Assembly (NCBI RefSeq): GCF_050908995.1
Contig: NC_135119.1
Span: forward strand, 24,147,001-24,211,000
Reading direction: 5' to 3'
Origin: Andrena cerasifolii
Taxonomy: Eukaryota; Arthropoda; Insecta; Hymenoptera; Andrenidae
Length of the DNA stretch: 64,000 nucleotides
The notes below the pieces were generated by a model. The model did no database searches. It was given only the letters and a program-made list of their open reading frames with translations, and was not told where the DNA came from. Both the position numbers and the translations under genes were made by a program. This document shows, one piece after another, positions 46,578 to 58,639 of the stretch (its first letter is position 1; each line of letters opens with the position of its first letter).

Positions 46578-46611
46578 TTAAATGAGCAGAAACTGGGACA
46601 TTCACCTTATC
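46578..46611. mobile_element. Terminal fragment of the GGCGAATGTCCC MITE
   Basis: TGAGCAGAAACTGGGACATT then CACCTTA matches the right end of the element at 26549-27372. No partner end was found nearby, and it abuts a detached piece of the 184-bp satellite. Confidence 0.7.
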
Positions 46612-46629
46612 AAACTTCAGATTTCCACG

Positions 46630-47416
46630 CACCACCCCAACCGTTTATTACTTTATTTTACTTCATTTCTACCACCCGCCCATACACTGCAACCTCTTCT
46701 ATCACACGCTCTCGAGTGCATCCATTATCTCCCCTACCACCAGCTACCGCACACAGAAAACAATCAATGTATCCTCCACTCCTAGTTCCTACCCAGATCC
46801 TGGCAGGGAATGTGTTAATCTAATCCTCGGGTCCATCGATCACGGTAGAACGGCGCATCTACGGGGGCCCGATTCGCAGAAGGGTGTCGATTTACACGGT
46901 TACCCCCGTTCGACAGGATTTCCGCGGAACGCCGAGCAAAGGAAGAAAAGGAGGAAGGGCGCCGACGGGGAGGGGGCGTCGGCATACTCGGTAGCAGGGC
47001 GCGGAGGGCGAACGCGCGAGACGGGGAACCGGAAGTCTATTTTCGTGTGCCGCACCGATTTAGAAAGCTTTATAGTTCGTACGAGCCTGAGCGGCTAACA
47101 GCCAACCGTCGTCGGCGTGGCTGCTTCGAGTGCACGCGCAAATTGATATTTGTGCTCCATTCCCTCGCCCCCTCCCCTCTGTCCTCCGCTAGCACCCCTG
47201 CGTAATCTCGGGGGTATTTTCAAAGCTGCGGGAAATATTAGATCGGTGCATATAAAACTGGCCAATCGCGGCAACCCTCTTTCTGTGGTGGAGGGTGCAA
47301 TGACAATTGCTGGAAGAGAAACGCCACGGACACTCGACGAAAGAAAATAGTTAAGGAGCAAAATTATTTCCATTCAAACTTCTCGGGGAGAAACACCCAC
47401 TTCTACACGCGACGAT
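46630..47416. other. Unique intron sequence
   Basis: 46800-47340 is CpG-rich. A minus open frame at 47095-47373 has no recognisable domain. Confidence 0.35.
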
Positions 47417-48155
47417 TTAAGGGGTTGCGCCACACTGAGGCGCTCGAAACTGGACGAATTTTTTTTACTGATACTGTGAGGTTGAAAATTATTTATTTTA
47501 TTCTTATGGGTAGAGCAGGTATTAGTGCATATATTGTATAAATACTGTACAAAAATATTAAAAAATGGCCGAGTTATTCGTTCTCCCGCGAAGCTCGTTC
47601 GCTGTTACACGCGTGATTAACCTAACAAATTATAACGAACATGTTCGTCTGAAATCAAAAGCCCGATGATTTTCGTGTTCCTTAATAAAATACCTACGAT
47701 GCAGCGTACGGATTTGAGAGGAAAAAATTTATTGCACAAATGACAGCAATGTGAAAAAAATTATACGTTTTTCACATGAGAAAACGAATTTAAACTATTA
47801 ATTATATACGAATGGGGTATGGGATGGAAAAACTGATACGCTACATCGTAGATAATACCATTAAGAATATGCGTGCCAAGTTTGAACTCAATCGGACAAA
47901 TAGTTTTGGAGATATTTGACAGGTCATCTTTGAAAATGTAGTTTCGAGAAAAACGCAAAAAAAGAAAAGAAGAATGGTCGCTACTTGCTGCGGAATATCG
48001 ACATCCGCGCCTCGTTGAAAGCCTATAACTCGGCTATTTTGGGGGATTTTTGCGTCTACAATGACTTAAATTATTCTTAAAACTTTACGTAATAAGAAAA
48101 TGCAAAGAAAAAAAAATCGTGTTTTCAAAACTTTCAGGGTGGTGCAACCCCTTGA
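47417..48155. mobile_element. MITE GGGGTTGCGCCAC with TTAA-like target
   Basis: Ends TTAAGGGGTTGCGCCAC and GGTGGTGCAACCCCTTGA; 739 bp, AT-rich, no transposase. The left flank is TTAA and the right TTGA, consistent with a decayed TTAA duplication. Confidence 0.7.
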
Positions 48156-48921
48156 TACACATCGATACTTGTATACCGGCCACTCACTCGGATGGAAAAA
48201 GTGTTCTCGAATGAAGCTGAAGCCACCGGACGACGGAAGAGAAACGATAATCGCCGCTCGTCACGGTCGTCCTGTCCGCCAACCGTGCACTCGTTAATTT
48301 TTCAATTAATATCTAATCTGCGGCGCGCATCGGCCAGACACGCGATACACCTTTGATCTGACGCGTTTGGCGAATGGGACGCTTCCGATTATTCGACCCC
48401 GGAACGACAGCGTGGGGTCGCCTGCGACCCCGGAAATTTTAATACTCTCTACAAACTATGTTCTAGCTTTTGCTATCAAATTTTTGATTTTCTTGCTGTA
48501 AACGAGAACCGTGGACCGTAAACACCTTCTCCGAAGACAGCTAAAGAGACGTAGCAAAGAATTTGCCGGAAATTTTTGGTGAATTTGGAAATATTCGAAT
48601 GTCAACTTGGGCTATTGAACTTTTTGTGACATTTTTGCCACGAGATTTTTGTTTCGATCGTTTGGTGGAAACGGCAATTTTAAAGTTGAAAGTAGATATA
48701 CTGGGTGAACAAATAAGGTTTACCACCTTGAATATCCCCGAAATCGTGAAAGTAAGAGAAATATCGTAAGTATGAAAAATCGCAACATTTTTATTAAAAA
48801 AATGTGCGATTTTTCGTAATCTTGCTCCCACGCTTCTGGAAACACTCAGCGTGATAATTCTCAACGGTCCACACTGTATACGAGGGAATATATCGAAGTG
48901 ACAATCGACTTTGATAGAAAA

Positions 48922-49039
48922 TACAGTGGCGTGCAAAAGTTCCGGGCCAGATGGTTTCTTCGTTTCTTTTCCAAAGACTTTGCTTTTGGAAGAAAAATTG
49001 AGAGTATCGGCTGGCTGGAAACTTTTGCACGCCTCTGTA
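48922..49039. mobile_element. TA-flanked MITE (CAGTGGCGTGCAAAAGTT)
   Basis: 118 bp: TACAGTGGCGTGCAAAAGTT at the left and AACTTTTGCACGCCTCTGTA at the right, TA on both sides. Related to 60980-61093 through the ends and the shared CCAAAGACTTTGC / GACTTTGCGATCTTTCC core. Overlapping open frames are not genes. Confidence 0.8.
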
Positions 49040-49229
49040 GCTCTCACAAAAACATGTCACACGTATTTTTTTTTATCCGCTGACGTGAGAAACATATTTG
49101 GTCGAATGTCTTGGGAACTACTAGAGCAGGAGAGTGGCATAAATGACAAAATTGAGTATTTTCTAATAAGGAATGCAGTTGCGCTCAGTTTTTTTAATGT
49201 ATTATTTAAAGAAACGGAATTTTTAGTAC

Positions 49230-49761
49230 TAGGGTAAAGGACCCAATTACTGACACCCAATCAATTACTGTCACCTTAAGCTATTTTACTTAAAATAACG
49301 AATAAATAAACGTTGTAAAGTCATTCACAAAAAGAATTATGTAATTCAACCTATAATCTATACTATATATATATATATATAAAATATAATCTATGTATAT
49401 ATAGCTGCGCTCTGTTTTTTGAATGTATTATTTAAACAAACGGAATTTTTAGTACTAGGGTAAAGGACCCAATTACTGACACCTAACCAATTACTGTCGC
49501 CTTAAGCTAGTTTACTTAAAATAACGAATAAATAAACGTTGTAAAGTGATACAAAAAAAGAATTATATAATTAAACCTATAATCTATACTATAGATATAT
49601 ATATAATATAATCTAAATATATATATATATATAGATTATATTATATACATATAATGTATACTATAGATTATATACTATAGTTTATTTATTTGTTATTTTA
49701 AGTAAAATAGCTTAAGCTGACAGTAATTAGTTAGGTGTCAGTAATTGGGTCCTTTACCCTA
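49230..49761. mobile_element. TA-flanked MITE with an internal tandem copy
   Basis: Left end CTAGGGTAAAGGACCCAATT and right end AATTGGGTCCTTTACCCTAG, TA at the edges. The left ~110 bp plus upstream flank is duplicated at ~49456 (226 bp later), so two left ends share one right end. The centre is (TA)n-rich and itself palindromic. Confidence 0.85.
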
Positions 49762-51329
49762 GCTGTTGCTAGAAGAGAAATATCACAAAAATGATAAAGC
49801 AAAAAATATTTTTCAGCGATATTTATCCTATCACAATTTATTCCATGATACTTTATTCTATGATTTTCTTTCTGTGATATTTTCCCTCGACTCTAATGTC
49901 TTTCCGTTGCACTGCTCCTGCACTGTTACCTCTATTCCCATTCCTATTACTCCTCCACAATATGTTACCATTTATGCGAACCCCTTATACCGCACAACAA
50001 TCCAATGCATTCACGCCATTCCCAAGCAGAAGCAAGGACACCATCAACGCCGCCCCTCGAGTTCCATAAGAAACTTCGAACGGCACCCACGAAGCGCAAA
50101 GGGGTAAGTATTCCTCTGGCCAGTGTCAAGTACCTACCCTCTAGCCTCGCAACAAATTCCCCCCGCCGCTGAAAGAAATTAATTTCAGCCAGCTCCCGCA
50201 TTCGAAGCAGAGAAATTCCCCGAAATGGCAGAACTGGCTGAGCGGGGCATTTAAATTAAACTCGATATCCGGGGCCGGAAGAGCGCCGCGGCTGACGCGA
50301 TAAGCAACAAGCGCTCCTTTTCGCGAAGGAGAGTACTCCGCGTGGGTTTCGTCGACGGGGCGATTATCGCCGGTATTCGTCGTTAGCAAAATTAATCGCG
50401 AGTGGCCGGGTAAAACGATCTACTCGACATTGGAAACTCGACATCCGGCCCGGCACCCCCTCCAACCCCTCGGGTCTTCTCTCCTCTTCCTCGCGCCTCC
50501 CTCTTTCCTCGAGCTGCCCCCCTCCCTCGCCACCCCTCGCCGCGTTCGCTACGATAGCAACGTTAACCAGCTGCCTACTTAGAGAAACACGAGGGAACTA
50601 GGGAGAAGGAGAGAGTCGGAGGGGCGGGGAGGGGAAAAAGAAGAGAGAGAGAGACGGGAAAGAAGCTGGAACGGGGCGGAATACACGCGCGCACAGACAC
50701 ATCGACGTCCACGCCACTTACTCACCAACCACATCCCGTCTTTCGGCCTTCCGGCTTGCCTGTAACTTTCGTGGAAACGCCTCTGGCTTCCTTCCGGTCG
50801 TTTATCACTCGCTAGACGCTCTAAACGTAGATACGCTGTCCCACGTATCCTCGTCTCACCCCTATCCCCTTTCCTCACCCCCCCCCCCACCCCGCCGTCC
50901 GCGTTTTCTTTGGCTTCTTTTCATTCCACCGCGATGGAGACCGACATCTCAAACGCTCGCGTGCCCTTCTTCTCTAGATTTCGACCTTTTCTCTAATATT
51001 AGCCCGCTCCTCCCCTTTTCGCGGGCCACGTAGCCTGTCACGAGCTTCGCCCCGATTCTGACGCCCCGAAAGGTCGAAACTCTCGTTCCCCTGACGTTTT
51101 TGTCGGTAATTTTTTTTAGTATCGTCATCTATCTTCTGTTCCCGTTTCCACGGTCGCAGCCACACCCGTGGAAAATTGCAAGGAGGTGGCTGGACTGGTG
51201 CTGGAGGTGCACGCGCACCTCGGGGGAAGCGTAACAGGCAATAGTGACGTTTGTGGGAGGAGCTAAGCGAAGGGGTGGAGAAATGGAGGGAATTTATCTG
51301 TGGGAGGACTTTAGGAGCAAAGTCTCCGG
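49762..51329. other. Unique intron sequence
   Basis: 50140-51200 is CpG-rich with a CT tract and a C11 run near 50879. Minus open frames at 50.1-50.9 kb lack conserved motifs. Confidence 0.35.
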
Positions 51330-51511
51330 CAGAGATGGGCAGAGATTTGTTTAAAAAAATATATTTGAGCTGGAATGAAAGATAAAAATTGTATTCGTTA
51401 CTCGGCGAATAGATAACTCGGGTTATCTTTATTCGATAACGGATAAAGGTAAGTATCTTTCATTCGATGTGTAATTTAAATCATTTTTTATTTAGGTGAT
51501 TCCCAACTCTG
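51330..51511. mobile_element. hAT-like MITE (CAGAGATGGGC...CAACTCTG)
   Basis: 182 bp with intact ends. Flanking octamers GTCTCCGG and GTATCTAG agree at 5 of 8 positions, a weak target duplication. Same family as 4060-4246 and 53751-53940. Confidence 0.75.
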
Positions 51512-51698
51512 GTATCTAGACGAATATTTATATAAACTAACGTTCTCGTTTAGGAAAAAAAACAGTGATCCAGAAAACGATACTAAATATTACAGTAGCT
51601 TTTAATGATCCCCTAGACTTTTTTACGGAATCAACTTATTCCTTTAATAAGGCACTTGAAGAATTTTTGTAACTATGCTGCGCATGAGTTTATGGTGT

Positions 51699-51983
51699 TT
51701 AACACTATTCCTACCGACACTTCACGTATACCTATTCCTACCGCGACCGGTCGAATGACCGGTCTTTAGCACAACTTATATTTTTAATATAGAATGAAGA
51801 TAATAGCCAATTGGACAGTATACAAATATAGTTTCTTTTGTTCGGAAGTATATCATGTACATACGCATATTTGAGGAAAAGTCGTGAAGTTTAAAGGCGA
51901 CTCAATTACGTTGTATATAGGAAATTCTAATCGAAATTTAAGAAAACCTGTCATTCGACCGGTCGTGGTAGGAATAGTGTTAA
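51699..51983. mobile_element. TTAA-flanked MITE (CACTATTCCTACC)
   Basis: TTAA at 51699-51702 and 51980-51983, termini CACTATTCCTACCG and GGTAGGAATAGTG; inner arms ACCGGTCGAATGACCGG and CATTCGACCGGTCG. 285 bp, non-coding. Confidence 0.85.
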
Positions 51984-52478
51984 ACCCTGTAACCGAATGT
52001 AAGTATTGTTATTTTTTTCTTTGCTTTTGCCTTGTATACTAGTGGGACATTATCCCGTATATGTGAAATAAATTAAATTAAGTCAGCACATCGACGACTA
52101 GCGGAGGCTAAAACATAGAAATGTACAACAAAAGTATTTTCTCCAAGACCCTCCTTTAGGAAACTAAAAAACACCGCTCCCTTGATAATTCAATTACGTT
52201 GTATATAGGAAATTCTAATCGAAATTTTAAAGAACCTGTCATTCGACCGGTCGTGGTAGGAACAGTGTTAAACCCTCTAACCGAATGTAACTATTGTTAT
52301 TTTTTTCTTTGCTTTTGTCTTGTATACTAGTGGGACATTATCCCGTATATGTGAAATAAATTAAATTAAGTCAGCACATCGACGACTAGGGGAGGGTAAA
52401 ACATAGAAATGTACAACAAAAGTATTTTCTCCAAGACCCTCCTTTAGGAAACTAAAAAACACCGCTCCCTTGATAATT
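51904..52478 (+). repeat. ~287-bp tandem duplication including the MITE right end
   Basis: The block from CAATTACGTTGTATATAGG through CTCCTTTAGGAAACTAAAAA is repeated once with ~97% identity by eye. It contains the right ~80 bp of the TTAA element plus downstream flank, so the duplication is younger than the insertion. Confidence 0.92.
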
Positions 52479-53449
52479 ACAGAATGGCACCCTGAGAAGC
52501 TCCCCGGACTGCTACACGCCACAACGTCCCCAAAAATGACAAACATCTTCCCAGCGATGCTTCACAATTCCACCCCCCTCTCAGTAGCCAAACCGAACCC
52601 GCCAGCAATGCAGTAATCGAATCACAGAATGGTCCCTCGAAAGAATCCCAGATCCCTGCCACGCAGCAGCGTAGCCAAAGGACGCGAACACGAAGGCAGG
52701 CCCTTTTGTGCACGTCCCACGTGGGTCGGGGGGATGAGTCGTACAGTGATCCACCACGGGCTCCGCGTTCCGTTCGCGTGCTCGTTAATTAGCCCTCCAT
52801 CGCGCGTTCCCGCTCCAAGGATCCTCCTTCACCGACGTTTTAATTTTCTACCCGCGATCAGTGAATCCACCAACGAGCGCACACTCTGCCGTCGGGCGAA
52901 GGAAGACGGGAAACGCGGTAGGGGGGAAACAGGGCTGGATAGAGAGGAGAGGAGAGGAGAGAGAGAGAGAGAGAGAGAGACGAGGAGGAAGAGAGAAGGA
53001 GGAAAAGGAAGAACGTTACGAGCGGCCTTCCGCCGGAAGGGGACTCGCACACCACGGAGTTTCTAGTTCCTGTCACTCTTGCCACGGACGGGAATATGAT
53101 TCGTGGCGGCTCGAAAAATCTCCTTCGCGTTTCCTTGATATAATTATCGTCGTACGTCGAACCGACGGCCGGCCGAGCGACGGGAAGTCGCGTTTAAATT
53201 TGTAACGCCGCTAGTTCCGCTAATTATGCCCCGGCCATTATCGTATTAAAATAATACGCTCCGGAACGAACGTTCCCCCGTCGATGGCACTGGCGGCTAT
53301 CGTTAATCCGACGGCGGCTCTAGCGCCTCCCTGCGAAATGAATTATTGGTGCATCATCGACGCTTCAAATTGACGTACTGGAAGTTGAGAACGGGGGGAA
53401 GGATCTCTCAGTCTTTATTCGACTGGCGGTGGTTTCAGAGGTTTTCTGG
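52479..53449. other. Unique intron sequence
   Basis: 52730-53340 is CpG-rich with (GA)n at 52957-52981. Open frames are Arg/Glu-rich artefacts. Confidence 0.35.
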
Positions 53450-53716
53450 AATGCGGCTAATGAAGGCAATTGAAATGTCGAAGGGTAAGTCTGGTGGAGG
53501 AATTATGGAGCGAATAGAAATACCTAATTGTGAGTGAAGTAAAATCGTTTCTTGGAATGTAAATAATGAGGCGGATTGAAATATTGAAGGGTAGATCCGG
53601 CGGAGGAATTAACTAACGAATAGAAATATCTGAACGAAGGTAAATCGTTTCTTGGAATGCAATTAGCGGAGGAAATTGAAATATTGCAGGGTAGATCCGA
53701 AACGAATAGGTAGAAA
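53450..53716 (+). repeat. ~95-bp tandem repeat, split by insertions
   Basis: Three diverged units carry GAATAGAAATA, AATCGTTTCTTGGAATG and ATTGAAATATTG(A/C)AGGGTAGATCC. A further piece (AATAGAAGTATCTGAATGAA) appears at 54521, after the transposon cluster, showing the array was interrupted. Confidence 0.75.
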
Positions 53717-53750
53717 CAGTGGCGGACTGGCCAGGATGTCAGCTGGCCCA

Positions 53751-53940
53751 CAGAGATGGGCGAAATTGTTATTTAAATAACAATAAAAGAATAAAATAAA
53801 GGAATAATAGTTAAAAAAAAATTATTCGTCATGTGTTAAATTAAAAAAATAACTATATTCGTTGAATAATCTAAAGTTAAAATAATTTTATTTGATCCGT
53901 TATTTAAATAATTCTTTATTTAAATAACGGATCAACTCTG
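53751..53940. mobile_element. hAT-like MITE (CAGAGATGGGC...CAACTCTG), nested
   Basis: 190 bp, very AT-rich, with a GATCCGTTATTTAAATAA / TTATTTAAATAACGGATC fold-back near the right end. Same family as 51330-51511. Confidence 0.75.
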
Positions 53941-53949
53941 GGCCCCTGA

Positions 53950-54122
53950 CAGTGCTGGATTAACCAATAAGCAAAATAAGCATGTGCTTAGGGCATCGGG
54001 AGGAAGAAATTACCACCACAGAAATTTTCTAAGTTATAAAATCTAACTTTTGTTAGAAACACAATTTAGTCAAATTATAGAAAATCTTTTAAGTGCTTCT
54101 AAAGGGGTTAATCCGGCCCCTG
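53950..54122. mobile_element. hAT-like MITE (CAGTGCTGGATTAACC)
   Basis: 173 bp: CAGTGCTGGATTAACC at the left and GGTTAATCCGGCCCCTG at the right. AT-rich centre, no coding. Confidence 0.75.
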
Positions 54123-54520
54123 ATGAAGTACGCCCCTTTAAACGTCACACAATATGTTAAAAATGTTAACGAGCTTTTATTAGCTTGAAACTACAATAAA
54201 AGTTCAAATATGATTACTGAATGCAACTAAAATTTCTGTAATTACTAAAAAAATGTACATTTATTTCACAAATAGTTTAATGGTACTTTTTTGCCACTCA
54301 TGCATCTATTGAAAATTGTATTTGTTTCTTATAAAAATCAATTGAAGGGCTCAGTGAGAAAGAGGCACATTTCACATTAAATTTCCTAAGAAAATTATTT
54401 TCCCTAAAACTTGTTTTCCTGTAAATGTACAGCATTATTGTGCCATTTTTCCACTGCGCAGCCTCAATTGTGGATCCCCTTTGTCCCCTAGCAAGCAACG
54501 TTTTTAGACCCACTACGCTG

Positions 54521-56205
54521 AATAGAAGTATCTGAATGAAGGAGAATCCTGAGCTTGAAATGGAAGAGGGATTAATCGAATCGAACGTTGGTGTCCGCAG
54601 AAGGCGAATGGGATCTCGTTTCCGATCGAGTGTCCATTGGATTTCAATCAAACGTGACACGCGTCGAGGCGGCCGGTCTAGGAATCGACACGCATGATAA
54701 ACGATCGGCGTTTTCGCAAACGGATATCTGTCGAGCGTAGGATCGGGTCATCGGGCGGGCAGCAAGAAACACCGCTAGAAAAAGAGGAAAAGGGACAAGA
54801 CGGAGAAAAAGGAATGGCGGAACGGCAAGAAAACGGCAGGCTAAAAGAATCCGCCGGATTTCCGCTCGGCGTTAAAGCGCCTATCGAGGCCGTTGCGCAA
54901 CGCGCGTGTACACGCCCGATAACGATAGAGGCCCGTGGAAACGCCTTCGATCGCCTTCCTTCGAAACCTGATCGAAAAAACCGCGATTAATCAACCTAAC
55001 GACTCCATCCCACCTCGCGGCTATTAAAACACGAGCGTGTAAAATCGAAATCGAAAAGTTTATCCTTCGCTCTGTGCGCAGGGGATGCAAACACACCCCA
55101 AGCTAATAAAAACGTAAATAAAAAGTTGCCAAATGGAGACTTCTCAAAATATTCTTCGAAATGCTATCTGCGATATGTTTCACACACAATTTGATTTTAA
55201 AAAAAAAATTATTTTTCTTCATTCACTTTAAATTAAATGTTGTAATTCGTTTTACACCTGTCTTCTTAAAAATCGATAAAATTTCACAAATACTTACGCA
55301 GCTACAGTTTTTTAAATTACTTGCACACAGAGTGAAGGTTAAGTAGTTAATGTGAGCTTGTCCATCCCCTGTTTCTTTCTACGATCCCTGTTCGCCATAT
55401 TCGATCAACCCTGCCCGGGTCATTTGTGACCCACGTTATTATTTTCGAAGCGACCTGCTAATTATGGGCTAATTATGGCACTCGGTGCGTTCCCCAATTA
55501 TATTTTCTCCGCGGAACTCTTCTAAACTCCATAAAATTTGAAGCCCCCCAATATCAACAATTTCTTTTTTTACTGGTACCTACAGTGCGTTTCGAAGAAC
55601 CTCGTGGGCCCATTCGCTTCATGGACGTTACAAGACGCAACGTCATCGACATCACCTACGCTGGTGAGGAGGAATTGGAATGTCACGGATAAAGTGACGC
55701 TCGAGGACAGTCCCACCGTGAGTCCCAATCCGTCCCAGCCGCGGCGAGAATTATGCAACGAAGGATCGCGAGTACGCCGAGTGAATAGGGCCCAGTGTAG
55801 TGTCCCTGGCTATCCGGCGTGCGCGGTGCTTTTTATTGGGAAACGGTTGATCCACACCGGATGTCGGGATATCACGGGACCCGGTTGGCTTAGGTCAGGC
55901 CCCGCAGCGCGCGCCACGGACCCGCCAATGGGCCCGTGCGCTCGCGGTGGCGAGGAACCAGACGCGTCGTGAAAGGAAGACGCGAGGCTCGCGCGGAACA
56001 CGCCTCTGTACGTGATTCCGCAAGCATCGCGCGAATTTCGTCCGTTCCTTGCCTCGGCCAAGCCATCGACAGCCTTTAAACTTCAAACGCGTTGGAGGAT
56101 TTGAGTATCTCGCAGTTCCACTTACAATTAGGGGACTTAGACATCTTTTTAGACTTGATTGCAAGGAGAAGTAGAGGGTAATTAACGCTTATTATTATTA
56201 AGGTG
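54521..56205. other. Unique intron sequence
   Basis: 54600-55090 and 55590-56060 are CpG-rich with open frames lacking conserved motifs. The rest is AT-rich. Confidence 0.35.
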
Positions 56206-56391
56206 CAGTGGCGCAGTCGGGCTCTCGGGGGGAGCCGAGTTGGACGGATAAAAATATTTGTAATACGAAAATTTATTTATAAAATGAAACCCAGTTTTCT
56301 TTTCTTTTCACAAAGCTATTGAATTATACTTCAATCGTGGTTATATTAATCTCCTTTTCCTTCTTCTCTGGGGGTGCCAGGTGCTGATTAC
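56206..56391 (+). mobile_element. hAT-like MITE (CAGTGGCGCAGTCGGG), diverged copy
   Basis: Left end CAGTGGCGCAGTCGGGCTCT; interior CCCAGTTTTCTTTTCTTTTC matches 27668-27800; the right part GGGGGTGCCAGGTGCTGATT corresponds to the CTAGCACCCCC end at 29361. Right boundary approximate. Confidence 0.65.
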
Positions 56392-57389
56392 GATAATACT
56401 AATTACGGTATTCTAATAATACTTTAATCTTCAAGAAATATATAATAAATACCATTAATCAGATTTTCTATTGAGTTTGTTATTTGAAAGAAAAAATTGC
56501 TAAATAAACTGTGCAATATTGATTTAAGCTTCACCGCGATTTTGTGGTGATTGCTCGATCGCAAAGGGTTTAAAAGCGTCCTCAGCCTCAAATGGATAAG
56601 CGGTTGCAGACTTTGCTGGATAGGCATACCTAAAAGTAGCCACCCAGCGTGCTTTCTACGTCGGAATTTCCGTTGAATTTTAAAGAAAGGCCGAAATGCA
56701 TCGACGGAGCAGGGTAGGGCCGAAAGAAGTGTGCGCATACACGGTTCGGCGTGGACGCGTGGGCCAGGCGACGTGGTCGGAGCTGCTTTCTACGCGCGGG
56801 CGAGAAACGCTCGTTGCACACGCAGCTGGACACGCGGGTAGCCGTGCAAACGCGGCGCGATACGAATTTTACCGCGTTCACTATCACCCACATACGCTCC
56901 GATATTATTGAATCGGATAATTTATGCCGACATTTGCATTCGGAACGCATAAGACCGCCGATGGCGGCTTCGTCCGACTGCCACACTTCGCCGCCATGTT
57001 GTCTCGCCTTTTTTTTCTCATTCGGCTTTTATTTCAGGTGGCTTTCAGCGAATAAAACGTTGTGGAGGCTTAATAGGATAAGCTGCGTGTGGTATGCGCA
57101 TTTTGCTGCGATATGCTTAGGAGGGAACGCCGCCGAGTCGAAAATTCTGGTTTCAATGAAACTGCATGTGAATGCAGAGATATTTTTTTTCTATGGAAAT
57201 TTATTCCGAGGGGGTGAAATCAGTCGTTGAAGTTATCACCGTTTTCCAGTTCTTTAATGTAACTGAAGTAAATTTAAATACATTTATTTATGAGTAAATA
57301 TGAATAAAGCTATTTATAAGTTTCAAAGTCAATTTAAGGTAAATTTGAGGTAAATGTAAAGTGAATTTAGGGGTAAATTGAAGGGAAAA

Positions 57390-57540
57390 TTAAAGGAAAT
57401 TGAAGGTAAATTTAAATAAATCTATTTTAAATTTAAATAAATCTATTGTAAATTTAAATAAATCTATTGTAAATTTAAATAAATCTATTGTAAATTTAAA
57501 TAAATCTATTGTAAATTTAAATAAATTTACTCATAAATGT
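57390..57540 (+). repeat. 21-bp tandem repeat
   Basis: AAATTTAAATAAATCTATTGT repeated about five to six times, after a looser run of AAGGTAAATTTGAGGTAAAT-type units. Confidence 0.9.
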
Positions 57541-58639
57541 AAGTAATAAATTGAATATAACTTTGGAACGCTGTGAGATGAAAAGAAAACTTTAAATATC
57601 AGAATTATTCAATCCCTTACGCTCTATCACACTACCAGAGGAAAAACAAAGTTACATTAAGAAAACGAAAAAACGCCCTAACTTTAATTAAAATTTGCAA
57701 TTGCATCCATTGTTAGTAGGAGCCTCTTCACATTGCAACAGAAGAATGGTATTGTGGAATTGTGGTAAGTAGCTTTCCCGAGGCATTCGTCACAGTGCTA
57801 AGTTAAGAGTAGATACCCGGTTGTAGCAATGTGTGAACTGTCAACGGCCAAAGAGCGTTCGCGTTGGTGGTTAGTTTGACGAAATAATTGAATGTCGCCG
57901 GGTCGCTCGAGCGCTGCTGCTTAACCGTTCAAATTCGACTAAATCAGCTACGCGTTCCCACGTGCGAAAATATTCAACGGCGTTGCGTAAACAAGGAGTA
58001 TTTAGGGGGAAAGGTTTGCCTGGTAAATCATTTCGGGCCGCCCCGTGGGCGTCGGCGCGAGGGAATATACATGGAATTTTTGTTTACGAGGAGAATTCGC
58101 GGGCCGCTAATGGCATCGCGACGCCTACGGGGCCGAGGCTAGGCAACCTGTAGCTAGCTCGCGTGCTACCGCGTAAGGCGAGGCTGCAAAGAACGGCTGC
58201 CCACCAGTTTACTCCTACGGGAGAAAGAGAAGGAGACCGACTCGCCGATACCTTCGAATTTCCGAAACAACCTGGAAGAACGTCAACCGTATCAGCCCCC
58301 ACCGCCTCGTAGACCTGAAGAATTCTTCCTTATCCCTGATAACACTTGCATTATTGCGAGCTGGACAAGTAAACCGGAATAGTTTCACCTGGAGATTACT
58401 GAAAGACCTGAGTCAAACGCGATTACATTGTACACCCTGTATAGCCGAGTAAATTATCACGTACCGCGTTGTTTACCTCGGTAATTATGCAGACCTCGGA
58501 TATATGCACGCCTGCTGAGCCACTCGCTGCGCAACAATCGAGGTATTCTATAGTACAGTCATGTACCATAGTACCTCCCCGAGATGTAGGGACTGATGGA
58601 CCCACTGGTGTGCAAGGGATACCATTGAGGCTATAAGAC
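57541..58639. other. Unique intron sequence
   Basis: Minus and plus open frames at 57.9-58.3 kb overlap and have no recognisable domain. Confidence 0.35.

Larger units (their letters stand above)
53717..54520. mobile_element. Outer hAT-like element with nested insertions
   Basis: Starts CAGTGGCGGACTGGCC and ends GACCCACTACGCTG. Flanks GGTAGAAA and AATAGAAG share TAGAA in register. It contains two smaller elements (53751-53940 and 53950-54122). There is no transposase; boundaries are inferred from the restored flanking repeat. Confidence 0.5.

Noticed and set aside
49360..49680. Origin or promoter suggested by TATATA runs
   Set aside because: The runs are the AT-rich palindromic centre of a MITE.
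50579..50890. Nested gene in the eIF5B intron
   Set aside because: Open frames here are composition-driven (CT-rich DNA) and show no conserved residues or paired splice sites.
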